Assembly (NCBI GenBank): GCA_001414345.1
Contig: LLCB01000118.1
Coordinates: 62,001 to 126,000 of the forward strand
Source: Hymenoscyphus infarciens
Lineage: Eukaryota; Ascomycota; Leotiomycetes; Helotiales; Helotiaceae
Direction: 5' to 3'
Length of the DNA: 64,000 nt
Under the pieces are notes generated by a model. The model was not told the DNA's origin and searched no databases. It saw only the letters and a list, made by a program, of their open reading frames with translations. Numbering within the stretch: the stretch's first letter is position 1; each line of letters begins with the position of its first letter. Shown here one piece after another: positions 21,354 through 31,821 of the stretch. A program made the position numbers and the translations under genes.

Positions 21354-23212
21354 TTAAATCTCAAAGATTTCCCCGACTCCTTCACCACCGCCCCTCCGAT
21401 TCTCCACTAGATCCAGCCGCCAACCCTCCCAGTTCTTCAAGCCTCGCTTAACCTCTTTGACACGCTCAATTCGAGCTTTCGCTTCTTCTTCCTGCGCCAA
21501 TCGGAATGCATCCTCATCAAAGTCCATGTCTTCATCATCCTCTAACAAGGAGTCGTCCGCCCCTGCACCCGTGATGGCGTTGAAACCACTGGTGATGAAG
21601 TCTCCCAGTCCTTTTCCGCCCTGTGCAATACTCCTCCTTCGGCTAGGAGACATGCTTCCACTGAGATCTATATCGGTAAACTTGGCAGATGGACTAGTCG
21701 CACCCGCAGCTTCGTCGCCTTCTAATTCTTTTCGACGGTCCCTCCAGACTCCTCGCCGCAGTTCATGCACTTCCCCCTCTAGGTCGCGGACCTTCTTCTC
21801 CAGGCGTTGACGCTCTTCATTCTCAAGTTCATCAACCCCTTCGTCATCGATGCCTTGCGCATCGCGCTTGCGTACTCGTTCTCTCTCCTCTCGTAGACGA
21901 TGGTTCTCATTCTCAATACCAGCAAGTCGTGATCTCAGTTCTGAGGCTTCCTTCTCTGCCTTCTCCCGTTCCTTCTTTTGCGCCTGAGACCTAGCATCAT
22001 GCTCTTTGTGCAACGTTGCCAGAGTTGATACTTTTTTCTCGAGCGCTTCGACTTTCTTCTGGAGTTCTTCGCTATGAGCCTTGGCCTCTTCAGATTCGCG
22101 CTCTAGAGTTCTTAATTTAGTCTCAGCTGAAGTTCTTTCACTCCCCTCCTTGACGGCCTTTTCCGTCGTTCGTTCCAGATTCTTCTTTAAATCCCCCAAT
22201 TCCCGTTGTGCTATAAGTGTGGCTTTCTCGCTTCGTGCCAACTTATCTTCCAAGGCTGAAACTTGTTCCTTAACTGACGCCCCTGAGTTAACTTTGTCGA
22301 GACGTGCTCGAAGATTTGAGATTTCTATTTCCATACCCTCAATGGTGGAGGATTTAGACGCCAGAGCCGCTTCGTAATCCGGAGGCGCATTGATCGACAC
22401 TGATGGAGAAGATCCGTGACGAGTAGCTTTCGAGGATTGTGCCTGCAATTGGGTGTTATGACGTTGTAGGGCCGCATTCTCAGTTCTCTGGAGTAACTGT
22501 CAACCTCTATTCTTAGAAGAACCGATGGGAACTCGGGAACTTACGAGTTTCTCCAATTCTTCTAATGGTCCTGCAGAAGGAGAAGGCCCCCCCTTCTTGG
22601 TCTCGGTATCATCTTCAGCCTCGCGCAACTCTTCAAGCTCCTCTTCTGCTTTCTTCCACCTCTTCTCCGAATCACCTGCCTCTTTGGCTAGTCTCTTGTT
22701 CTCCCTCTCCAACTCATCAATCTTGATCTGTTGTTTCCTATGTATTTCTGGAGCCGTTTCCCCATCCGGTGAGAAGGCATAACCTGGTGATAGTGGTCCT
22801 GTTCCTGCGCCTTGTCTAAAGGAGGAAGAGCGCATTTTGGATTGCAAAGACAAGGAAGGTTGTCTCCCATGAGATTTGGCAACATTGAGTTCTGAAAGCG
22901 TCTCGTCCGAGTCCTCGTTAACATCGTCCACCGGCTTTGCTTCCTCAACAGGTGGTTTTGGTGATGGTTCTGGAGTTGGGACCTCGTCGACCTTGGAGCT
23001 TTCTGCTACGGGAGAGGGTTCGGGTTTGTCTTCCTTCTTCGCGCCTGGCTTCTTTTTCTTATTCTTCAACGCATCGACCTGTAATCATTCCCGTTAGCAT
23101 ACGTGATTATATTATCTAACAGGAGATCTCAAGGGCCACCCATCAAGGTACGTACTCTTTTCTTAGCTGCGGCCAGCTTCTCAGCCTTTGCGATTGCTTC
23201 GGCGTCTGCCAT
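21354..23212 (-). CDS. Long coiled-coil protein, golgin-like (577 aa)
   Basis: There are three exons, 23212-23156, 23078-22545 and 22496-21354, in consistent phase. The first two introns are 77 and 48 nt. The N-terminus is Lys/Ala-rich (MADAEAIAKAEKLAAAKKR then KNKKKKPGAKKE) and is followed by a Pro/Glu-rich acidic linker. A nearly continuous heptad-type coiled coil begins around residue 125 (KIDELERENKRLAKEAG) and runs to about residue 460, broken by a Ser-rich insert. The C-terminal ~100 residues are acidic and Ser-rich (DDSLLEDDEDMDFDEDAF) and end in a Trp-containing segment (KNWEGWRLDLVENRR). The layout resembles fungal golgin/TMF-type tethers or M-protein-repeat proteins. The family call is inference from composition. 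It shares a 362-bp divergent promoter with the next gene. Confidence 0.8.
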
Positions 23213-23574
23213 GGTTGCGTGATGCTGGTGGTGGTGTTGTGGTGTTGTGGTGTTGTAAAAGGTTGTCAGACAATTCTCGAAATTGGTGAAGCTGTTGTCA
23301 ACTGGACAGCTATCGTCAAACCACTGTGATCGCCTGCAACCCCTGCCCTCGCCTTGCAGCCTTGTAGAGCCCGAGCTCCCGCCTCTTGTGGGGTTGTGGT
23401 CACCGAGCTTACAGGCTTCCCAGACCTATCAACATACCCGTACACCAGGTACGTACATAAATACAACACCAGAAAAAGAAGTCGCAGGTACTCGAGTATT
23501 CAATTCAGCACACGCCATTGGCTTTCAATACCTTCCATTGCCTATCCGCGCATCACATCGCATCGCATCGCATC
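23213..23574. promoter_or_regulatory. Divergent promoter: coiled-coil protein / small unknown protein
   Basis: A 362-bp spacer with short tandem motifs near each start: GTGGTGTTGTGGTGTTGTGG just upstream of the minus-strand ATG, and CATCGCATCGCATCG just before the plus-strand ATG. No RNA gene is seen. Confidence 0.45.
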
Positions 23575-24198
23575 ATGGCAGGAACAATTCCCACCTCGTC
23601 GCAATCTGCAAACCTCGCATACCACCTCTCAGACATCGCACTCTCCCCCATCCTCTCATCTTCAAATCAACAATCCTCACGAGCCCTCCAATCCCTCACC
23701 ACCAGCGCCCTCACAGCGTCCGATCTTGCTTCTCGTCTTGGCCTCGGAACACCGCAAAGAATAATGATCGAAACGACCGGTCCATTAATCCTCCATTCCT
23801 TCCTCAACCCCCAATCGCAACCAGCTCTTCCAAAGACACCACAGGGAATTCTAGAGCAGGCGCGAGACGAATTGCGGCCATTGAGTGGAACCACCGAGAC
23901 GACGGAAACGGGTAGTCCAACACAGAGAGAAGATCAATTGACTGGGAGCTCGACGGTAATCAATGGCGCAACAACGATGACGAATACGAACAAGACAAGC
24001 GAGGAGAGTAATTCAGCGCAACCCCCATTACTGGTCGCAACCGTTATCGCGCCTTCAGCAAGCGACGTAGGGGAAGCTAGAAGACTAGCGGGGAGAATTG
24101 AAAAGATCGGAAAGCATTTCCAGCGGGAATGGGTTACTGAGCAGACACAAATTGAGGAGAGGGAGGGGGCTGGGAGTTCTGAGGGGGATGATGGTTGA
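23575..24198 (+). CDS. Hypothetical protein, Ser/Thr-rich (207 aa)
   Basis: This is a single-exon frame from the ATG in catcATGgcaggaac at 23575. Residues 1-95 look ordered and mostly helical (SANLAYHLSDIALSPIL, then DLASRLGLGTPQRIMIETTG and GPLILHSFL). A Thr/Ser/Gly-rich low-complexity linker follows. Residues ~145-195 contain PPLLVATVIAPSASDVGEAR then RRLAGRIEKIGKHFQREW, a helix typical of a protein-interaction end. There is no signal peptide or membrane helix. I do not recognise the family. The head-to-head layout with the coiled-coil gene suggests possible co-expression. Confidence 0.65.
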   Translation: MAGTIPTSSQSANLAYHLSDIALSPILSSSNQQSSRALQSLTTSALTASDLASRLGLGTPQRIMIETTGPLILHSFLNPQSQPALPKTPQGILEQARDELRPLSGTTETTETGSPTQREDQLTGSSTVINGATTMTNTNKTSEESNSAQPPLLVATVIAPSASDVGEARRLAGRIEKIGKHFQREWVTEQTQIEEREGAGSSEGDDG

Positions 24199-24615
24199 AG
24201 CCTCGGATGTCAATTGGAACAATCAAAAAGAGAATATTGGAGAAAAACTATATTGGGGAGCATGATAATGCTCTTGACAAAGAGAACAATAGGCCGAGAC
24301 AAGAGGGACAATCAGGTTATCGCTAGGATCAGACCTCCATTCATATGAGGCTTAACGCAATGTAGGATATTATAGTTGGTAGCTAGTCTACTTGAGGGCA
24401 CCGAAAGCGTTGAGATGCGTGCCAGCGTGCCAGATACGGTCCACAGGCGAATACCCAAGAGATTGCTATGTTCTACAGTGGCTACAGGAACTTAGAACCT
24501 AGTGAAGTGGAGCTTCAGAAACAAATACAATAATCTACCAAGTTTGATGTTCTCCAATTTCAGCCAACATCCCTGGTGAATTTCTGCTGGTACTAATTAA
24601 ACCCCAAAAAATAAC

Positions 24616-24778
24616 TGCTCAATATCAGAATCGAACTGATGACTCTTCCAGTGCACCACGACACCTTCCTTGAGCGAGCGCGAGCTTCCGCCAACGCGTC
24701 CTCTCGTAGAAGGGGAATAGCAAATGCCATCACAGTGCCGTGCAAGGGGGGAGTGTTTTACCACTAGACTAATTGAGC
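24616..24778 (-). ncRNA. tRNA-like Pol III unit 5 (intact acceptor and T-arm)
   Basis: On the minus strand the acceptor stem is GCTCAAT with ATTGAGC (7/7 Watson-Crick) plus discriminator A. The A box is TTAGTCTAGTGG. The T-arm is ATCAG-TTCGATT-CTGAT, identical to unit 4. The internal block reads GCACGGCACTGTGATGGC then TTTGCTATTCCCCTTC. A six-T run follows the 3' end. Compared with unit 4 the fifth acceptor pair has changed from G-C to A-T, a compensatory substitution. Confidence 0.68.
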
Positions 24779-25102
24779 TTTTTCACTCGTGAAGTTGATT
24801 GGCTTGTACTTGAGAGACATTTTGTTATTTTTGGCCAAGTACATGCGGTGCGGGGTGGAGCAGATAGGTAGGGATGTGTTTGAGAATGGAACGGGGGAGG
24901 AGATTAGAGGTTGGAAGGAAGGAGTAAGAAGAAGTTAAAAGCTATCTATTCTCAGTAAAGTATCAAGCAGAACATCAAGACGGCAGAAATTTATTAAGTT
25001 TTGTGTCTCAAATGAAAGGCATTTCTTTTCCTTGGCTGCTTTCATTCAACCTTTCTCTGACTCCAAATACTGCTAACTTCGCTTAGCAAAAAAAAAAACA
25101 CA

Positions 25103-25250
25103 TACCGGATATTAGAATCGAACTGAGGATTCTTCCCAGCTCACTCTAAGTATGTTGCTAAACTCTTTAGCTATTAGTTAAGAGAGGAATAATAAAGGTT
25201 ATTTAATATTATAGAGAGAGGAAACGTCTTCACTACTAGGCTAATCAAGC
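25103..25250 (-). ncRNA. tRNA-like Pol III unit 6 (RIP-altered insert)
   Basis: On the minus strand the acceptor 5' strand is GCTTGAT and the head reads TTAGCCTAGTAGTGAAGACG. The B box is CAGTTCGATTCT and the acceptor 3' strand ATCCGGT has one mismatch and a wobble pair, then discriminator A. An eleven-T run follows (25088-25098 read on the complement). The insert is AT-rich and lacks CpA/TpG for most of its length, as after RIP. Confidence 0.55.
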
Positions 25251-25470
25251 TTTTCCTTAATTAGCTTTTAGTTAAGAGTGATTATTATTAACTTTAGTTA
25301 TATAAATAGCTAGAGTAGGAAGATGTTCTCTTATAAATAGTAGAGAATTTATAAATAGTAAGAGTAGTAGCTTTTAGTACTATTTATAGATAACCTAGTA
25401 ATAATAATAATACTCTTACTTCTAATACTATCTATAATAAATATAGTAAGTATAAATGATTATAAGTCTC
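25195..25470. repeat. RIP-like AT-rich patch
   Basis: About 275 bp between tRNA-like units 6 and 7 (overlapping unit 6) is made mostly of TA, AG and AT steps, with very little CA or TG. It resembles the heavily mutated block at 55-63 kb. It probably marks a mutated repeat copy. No ORF or element end is recognisable. Confidence 0.5.
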
Positions 25471-25772
25471 CTGTGGTTGATGGGGTAAGTAGTGAGTAGC
25501 CGAGAAGGTGGGAGAGAGAGGTAATCTTTTGAGATTTTCAAGTTTAAAAGGTAATTAGATAGAGGGTTTAAAAGATAAGAAGTGAATATTTAAGCGAAGT
25601 CTTGAGTTTCAAATACGCAAACACAGTCTAGAGGGCAATATTTTGGTAATCAATTGCAAGATTCGCAAACAAGGAAAGAGCAAAAGTCAATAAATGTAAT
25701 TTCTCCTTTCGTCTGTCACTTAAAAGATAACTTCGCTTAACAACAGGACAACTACCCTTAAAAAAAGTCTAC

Positions 25773-25956
25773 TACCCGATAAGAGACTCGAACAGTTGAT
25801 TCTTCCCAGCTCCTGATGAGTATCTTCGACACTTTGAAACTTTGAAAACCCCTCCCTTGACTGTCCTGTCCTGGGTTAGTCTCAGAAGAGGGAAAAACAA
25901 AGGTTATTATAATACCGTGTAGGAGGGAAACGTCTTAAACCCTAGACCAATCGCGC
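25773..25956 (-). ncRNA. tRNA-like Pol III unit 7
   Basis: On the minus strand the acceptor is GCGCGAT with ATCGGGT (five Watson-Crick pairs, one G.U and one mismatch), followed by discriminator A. The D-stem GTCT/AGAC is perfect. The anticodon stem is TTTCC/GGAAG. The shared block is CTACACGGTATTATAATAACC then TTTGTTTTTCCC. The B box is TGTTCGAGTCT. A seven-T run follows. Confidence 0.55.
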
Positions 25957-27097
25957 CTTCTATAAAGACTTTGTATGATTGGATTGGAATGCGCTTAATT
26001 CAGCTCAAATCCCGGGTGTCTATTCATAGTGGGGTAATGGAGCTATGATGAGAGAACCATACATTTACATCTCCCCACTTTCACATCCACCTCCACTTCA
26101 CCAAACCCCCAAATATCTCACTTCTCATTCCAACCCCCCCCCCACCCGAAAAAGGCCCAAAAAAAAAGAGTCAAGAACCATGCTCAATAGGAGATAAAGG
26201 TACTTCAAGAGAAAAGTCCTTTCAATTTTCACTACTAGTAGAGTTCTATCAAATAGGTAAATCTTACCACGGCGACCCAAAGAAGCGAAGGCTACTCTAA
26301 CGAGCTTTATATTAAATTTTCAAGTCTCAGGACTAACATGGTTATGGTTCCAAAACCAGAGATACTACATTGGGGTTTTTTCTTTTGTTCTTTTGAAGAA
26401 CCCCTTTCGCATCTTCATACAGTAATTATCTTAAGAAACTAGAATCAAAAACTCGCACAAAGACACCCCTGAAAAGCACACAGAAGTGGGAGTTCCGTAA
26501 AGCTAGAGTACAACACTCCTCCCCTTTTCCTCAATTCTCTATCCCCAAAAGCCAGAAACATCTTACTACCATTTCTCCCCACCTCCCAAACTGCCACAAC
26601 TATCCAGCTGAACCCTTCAACCACTCCCCAGTCACAAACTCCACAACGCAATTACGAACCGAAGAAAGACGCAGGATATCTATCTGTCTTACCAAGTCTC
26701 GAAACAACCCAACCCCTTTATCGAGATGGCGTTCTCACCATCTCCTTTTCATTTATACGACACAGCTGCACGACCAACACCTACCAAGAACCGCATACCA
26801 TCCTACTATCCGAGCGCAGAGAGATCCATCCCATTTAGACACAACCGCTCGCTACCCTTGAACGACTACTCCTCCGCTTGTTTGAGTCCCTTGGGAAAAT
26901 ACCGTAAGCAGCACACATCCCTAAAAGGGAGCGCTCTAGAAAACTCAAGGTCGTTCCTTCCCCCCCCTTCCACCTCGGTAGACAGGACTCGAGGTCGATT
27001 TTACACAAAGAAAAGCACACCTCCCATCTCACATTCCCATCCGGACCAACCCCAGGTATAACCCCCTCCAATTCCTCCGGGAGCTCTTACAAACCTT

Positions 27098-27189
27098 GTC
27101 ACGGAAAAAGGGGGTCTCACGTGACCCCTTTTCCCTGTATATATAGCAGAGTTTTCACCTCCGAATACAGACCCCCCTTTTTCCGTGAC
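27098..27189. mobile_element. 92-bp foldback/MITE-like element
   Basis: Terminal inverted repeats of about 20 bp begin GTCACGGAAAAA (27098-27117) and end TTTTTCCGTGAC (27169-27189). They pair apart from one extra C. The element is flanked on both sides by AAACCTT (27091-27097 and 27190-27196), consistent with a target-site duplication. The interior holds a TATATATA stretch and CACGTGACCCC, which can pair alternatively with the left arm. No coding capacity. Confidence 0.6.
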
Positions 27190-27834
27190 AAACCTTCTAC
27201 ACGAGTTGTTATTATTGAAAACGAGTCGCGGAAATGGGGACAAAATAGATCAAACCTGGACCAACTCCAGTTGTCGTCTTGCCCGATGACTTCACCCTCG
27301 CACCAGAAGAGGGGAGGATCAACCTACATCCCCTCGCCCTCCCCTTTTCAGAATCTTCGGCATTCACATCCCCACCTAAACACGGGCCTATCCAGCTTTA
27401 AGACCCCCTCGCTCTGAGATTTGACAAGTCACCTGGCCCTTAACCTGCAAAGAATATTCCCTCCTTTCCTCCCCATTGTTGAGTTACTGGTAGCTTAATA
27501 GCGAGTAACTCACAGCTTATCCGAAAATGATTGTCAGCTAACTTCCGAGTAACTCATGGCTTACTCGTCAATTCGTTGATGGTTTATTCAGTGGTTTGGG
27601 GAAAGGAGAAGCTGAAAAGTTTCAACGCAATTAGAAAAGAAAGCGACGCATGAGCGAGAATGAGAGGGAAAAGTAGGAACGAATGCAACTACATCAACCC
27701 TATGATCAAAGTATCCACACGTAGCCAACGGGAACCACTTTACATTTGTCAATTTATTCATTCATTTCGTCTATTTTCAAAGAGTCTGTACATATCTCCT
27801 CTCTCTAAACCAGGCCCCCGCGTTTTAAAAAAAA

Positions 27835-30383
27835 TTAGATGAGTTGCTGGAAAGCACGGTTGATAGGAGAACGGAGGTTAGGAACATCCTTGTAGAAGTC
27901 AACAGTGGCAACAGCACGCTTGCTGATACCCTCTGGAGTGAACTCGAATTTCTATTGCGCTGTTAGCCCTCGTCGTCTGGAGTTTCTGGAAAGTAACATA
28001 CCTTGTACACGTCCTTGTAGGCACCGCTAGCACCGAATCTGTTGAGACCAAATTGCTCGTGGGTGTATCGTTCCCAACCCATAGTTGACATGACTTCAAC
28101 GGAGAGGGATGGGATACCGTCTGGCAAAACGCTAAGTCTGTACTCCTTGGTCTGAGCATCAAAGACCTCGAAGCAAGGAATAGAAACAACACGAGCAGTG
28201 AGGTTGTGGTTGTCCTTCAAGTATTTGACAGCATCAACAGCAATCCCGACCTCGGAACCGGTGGAGACAATTGTGATGTCAGCCTTCTCAGCCTCGTGAA
28301 CAACATATCCACCCTTGATTGCGTTGGAAAGGGTGGAGTTCTCGAGATGTGGAAGATTTTGGCGGGAGAGAGCGATGATGCTTGGGGTGTTCTTGGAGGT
28401 CAAAGCGACATAGTATGCAGCACTGGTCTCGTTTCCATCGGCTGGACGCCAGACCATGCAGTTAGGGAGAGCACGGAAATGTGCGAGAGTCTCGATAGGT
28501 TGATGAGTTGGCCCATCCTCACCAAGTCCAATGGAGTCGTGGGTGGCGACCCAGATGACTCGGACTTGGGAAAGCGCGGAGAGACGAACAGCTCCGGCAC
28601 CGTATGAGACGAAGTTCAGGAAAGTACCACCGTATGGGATGACGGTTCCGTATGCAGCAAGACCGTTCATGATGGCACCCATAGCGTGCTCACGGACACC
28701 ATATCGAATATAACGTCCAGACCAGTCACCAAGACCAGTGGCAGGAGGTTGGAAATCGACAGCCTCCTTCCATCTGGTCAAATTTGAACCGGTCAAATCT
28801 GCGGAACCACCAACCAATTCTGGGATGGCTTCGTGGATGGCTTGGAGGACGATCTCAGAAAGCTTTCGGGAAGCAACTGGGGCATCTGATGGGGAGTATA
28901 CTGGCAACTTCTTCTCCCAACCCTCTGGGAGCTCTCCAGACAAGCGTCGCTTCAAGTCTGCAGCTTCGGATTTGTGAGATTCAGCGTATTTGGAAACGAG
29001 TTGCTCCCACTCCTTCTCAAGAGCGGCACCCTCAGCACCCTTCTTGTTGTACAAGTCGTAAACGGATTGTGGAACGACAAATGACTCCTCTGGGTTGAAA
29101 CCAAACCTGGTCTTGAGCTGCTTAATGTCGTCTGCCTTGAGAGGGGCACCGTGTACACCGTGGGTACCCTCCAACTTGGAACCGAAACCAATAATGGTCT
29201 TGAGCTTGATCATGGATGGCTTATCCTTGACAGCTTGGCACTTCTTGATTGCGTCCTCGATAGCTTGAAGATCGTTGTTGCCGTCCTCGACGGTCTCAAC
29301 GTGCCAGCCATATGACTGGAATCTCAACGCAACATCTTCGGTGAAAGCACAGTTGGTGTCTCCATCAATGGAAATGTGGTTGTCATCGTAGATGGCAATC
29401 AAGTTACCAAGTTGCAAATGACCAGCGAGGGAGGCAGCCTCGCTGGCAATACCCTCCATCATGCATCCATCTCCCAAAAAGGTATATGTGTAGTTGTTGA
29501 TAAGCTCGAATCCGGGCTTGTTGAATTCTCCTCCAGCGTGGTGTTGGGCAATAGCGAGACCAACGGCGTTGGCGAAACCTTGACCAAGAGGACCAGTGGT
29601 GACCTCAACACCATCGGTATCGTGTGCCTCGGGATGACCTGGGGTTCTGCTATCCACTGTCTTTAAGGTTGCAATCATTAGCCAAATAAGCTCTGAAACA
29701 TAGTGGGAGGACGTACTCGGAATGCCTTGATATCATCCATAGAAAGCTTATAACCAGCAATGTGGAGGAGAGCATATTGGAGCATGCAAGCATGACCGTT
29801 GCTAGGATAGAGGTTAGTAAAAAAAAGTTTGATTTTTGTCAATTTTTTGTATCATTATTTTGGGCTTCCCGAGCTGCTTCGAGTTGGCCGCACCTCCCGC
29901 TTCTCCATGGAAGTTTCCAGCTGGCGAAGAAGGTATTGCCAAGTGAAGCTCCAGGAGCTCACTCCATGGCCTCTCATAGACTGGACGATAGGAATTGTGC
30001 ATCTGATAGATGTGAGACTTACGAAAGGACGAATCGATCTCTGTTAACCCATGATGAGTTCTTTGGGTTGTAGTTCATGATCTTGTTGAAAAGAACGTGT
30101 GCGGCTGGGGCCATTCCCCTACGAAGCGGTATTAGCAGCGAAACCGAATCGAAGCAATTGAGCTACTCACATTGGGGCACCAGGATGGCCCGAGTTGGAC
30201 TTGAAGGTGGCATCGGCCTGGGATTGAAATCAGTTTCCTATCGTGGGGATAGCATCGTGGTGTTGAGAGCCCAGAGCGCAAAAAGCGCCCTCGCAGACCG
30301 ATGGAGGGGTAAATCAGGCAAAAACTCACCGCTAAGATACGGATGGTGTTGATAGCCAGCTGATCAACGTCGGTGAAGCCCAT
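27835..30383 (-). CDS. TKL1: Transketolase (685 aa)
   Basis: Thiamine-diphosphate enzyme of the non-oxidative pentose phosphate pathway. It moves two-carbon units between ketose and aldose phosphates and is cytosolic. Six exons: 30383-30330, 30217-30171, 30118-30023, 29801-29717, 29660-28002 and 27951-27835. The phases agree and the length is that of the family. Visible motifs are [55 protein letters not shown], the ThDP motif GDGCMMEG...[17 protein letters not shown] (catalytic Glu) and [18 protein letters not shown]. The C-terminal domain contains STGSEV and [11 protein letters not shown]. All hallmark residues are intact. The 221-nt fourth-from-last intron is unusually long for this gene but contains no ORF. 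Confidence 0.97.
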
Positions 30384-31821
30384 GATTGCGGTTGTGGGAT
30401 GATGTGTATGGGAAGGTGGATGGTAGAATTGGTGTTGGTGAGGTAGGAAAGGTAGGAAAGAGGGTTCAAGGGAGAGAAAAGGAAGGTTGAGAGGAGGGAG
30501 GTGATGTCGAGATTTTGACGTCGCTGCAGCGGGGGGGTTTCGGAAGTACCTTAGTGGTAGTGGGGTGTTGACCTGGGTTGATGTTGGGGGGCAATGGAAG
30601 ACCGACCGCGGAAAGCCAGGAAAGTCGCCGATGAAAAAAAACGTCACGACTCCACCGAAAACGTGTTGACCAATTCAATCCAACATGCGTCAGCAACTCG
30701 CATCTCGACTGGTCGAGAGTCTGGAGGAGGACTCAGCAGTTTGCAGCAATCACCGATTTTTCCAGAAGAAGCAAATCACCTGATGGCCTGCCTCCGCGCT
30801 GAACTGGCGAACCGTGGGGTGCGGTGCATCCTCCGTACCCGACGTCGGCATTTTCCATTGAAGGGTAGGCAGAGGTAGGTTTAAGGTAGGGTGAATACAA
30901 CAGCATGATATATATATATATGTATATTCAATTGGAAGAGCAAAGAAGAACAGCAGTTGTGAGAGACCTGCTTACGTGAGAGTAGGATCCAGTTTTATGT
31001 TCGAACGTTTAGTTGTAAGAGCTGGTTCTCGGTTGGTTACTCGGAGAAAGGGTCGTCATTAGAGGCGAGAGAGGTATACCTCACACCTCAAGATATATCT
31101 GAAAATCTAGGGCCACTTGGAGATGCGGCTATGATAATGGCATTTTGAGGATGAAGCTACAAAGTGGGTGCTTGATAGTGTAGTAACCCGGGTAGTTTAT
31201 TATTGCCATGTGTCCAACTGCTAGCGTCATAGATTAAATACTAAACAAGGCTGGTGTTTTGTTTTCCGTCTCAACTCTGGTTCAACTCTGGTTCAACTCT
31301 GGGCTGAAGCTGCTCATGTACCGGCAAGGGTCTTTTAGCTTGCAATGGCTTTCTGCTACGGCAAGGCCAACCGAACCGAACAACCCGAAGGTACCTCTAT
31401 CTACGCACGCTCCGTACGCTACCTTTAAGTACGTATGCACAAATAAATCCGCGCGTGCTCTTCTTCTCCTTCCTCAGCCAGCGATAAGGAAACACCACAC
31501 CACACCACACCACACCAACCTCCACCCTCAACCTTTATCGACATCCAACTTGATCACCCTCCTTCCATATAATCCGACAATCCAAATCTGTGCCCTCAAC
31601 CCAAAATTTCCATCGTGGTCCCTCCATTTCCCTCCCATCTAGCCATACGTCCGTCATACCAAACATATCCACCTGTCTGCGAAGCAATCGAAGCAATCAG
31701 AAGCAATCAGAAGCAATCAGAAGCCGACAGATATTCCACTTGGCCAATTCTCACGAAACAACACCAACACGAGATTCCCAATCTTGCCCATTTCCAGCAC
31801 ACGATTACACGATAAGAAGAA
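30384..31821. promoter_or_regulatory. Divergent intergenic region: transketolase / PI synthase
   Basis: A 1.4-kb region with no supported gene. Short repeats occur: three CAACTCTGGTT units near 31265-31297, a CCACA run near 31497-31515 and four AGAAGCAATC units at 31681-31724. A TATATATATATATG stretch lies at about 30909-30923. Confidence 0.5.
31681..31724. repeat. 10-bp tandem repeat in PIS1 leader
   Basis: About four copies of GAAGCAATCA lie roughly 100 bp before the PIS1 ATG, probably in the promoter or 5' UTR. Confidence 0.8.

Larger units (their letters stand above)
24199..27834. other. 3.6-kb gene-poor region with three tRNA-like units
   Basis: This holds tRNA-like units 5-7 on the minus strand, a short RIP-like AT-rich patch between units 6 and 7, a 92-bp foldback element at 27.1 kb, and weak plus-strand ORFs at 26726-27417. 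The weak ORFs are Pro/Ser-rich, with no family match and no phase-consistent splice. No confident protein gene is present. Confidence 0.5.

Noticed and set aside
26726..27417. Two plus-strand Pro/Ser-rich ORFs, considered as a two-exon gene
   Set aside because: Available donors and acceptors do not keep phase, and the second ORF runs through the foldback element.
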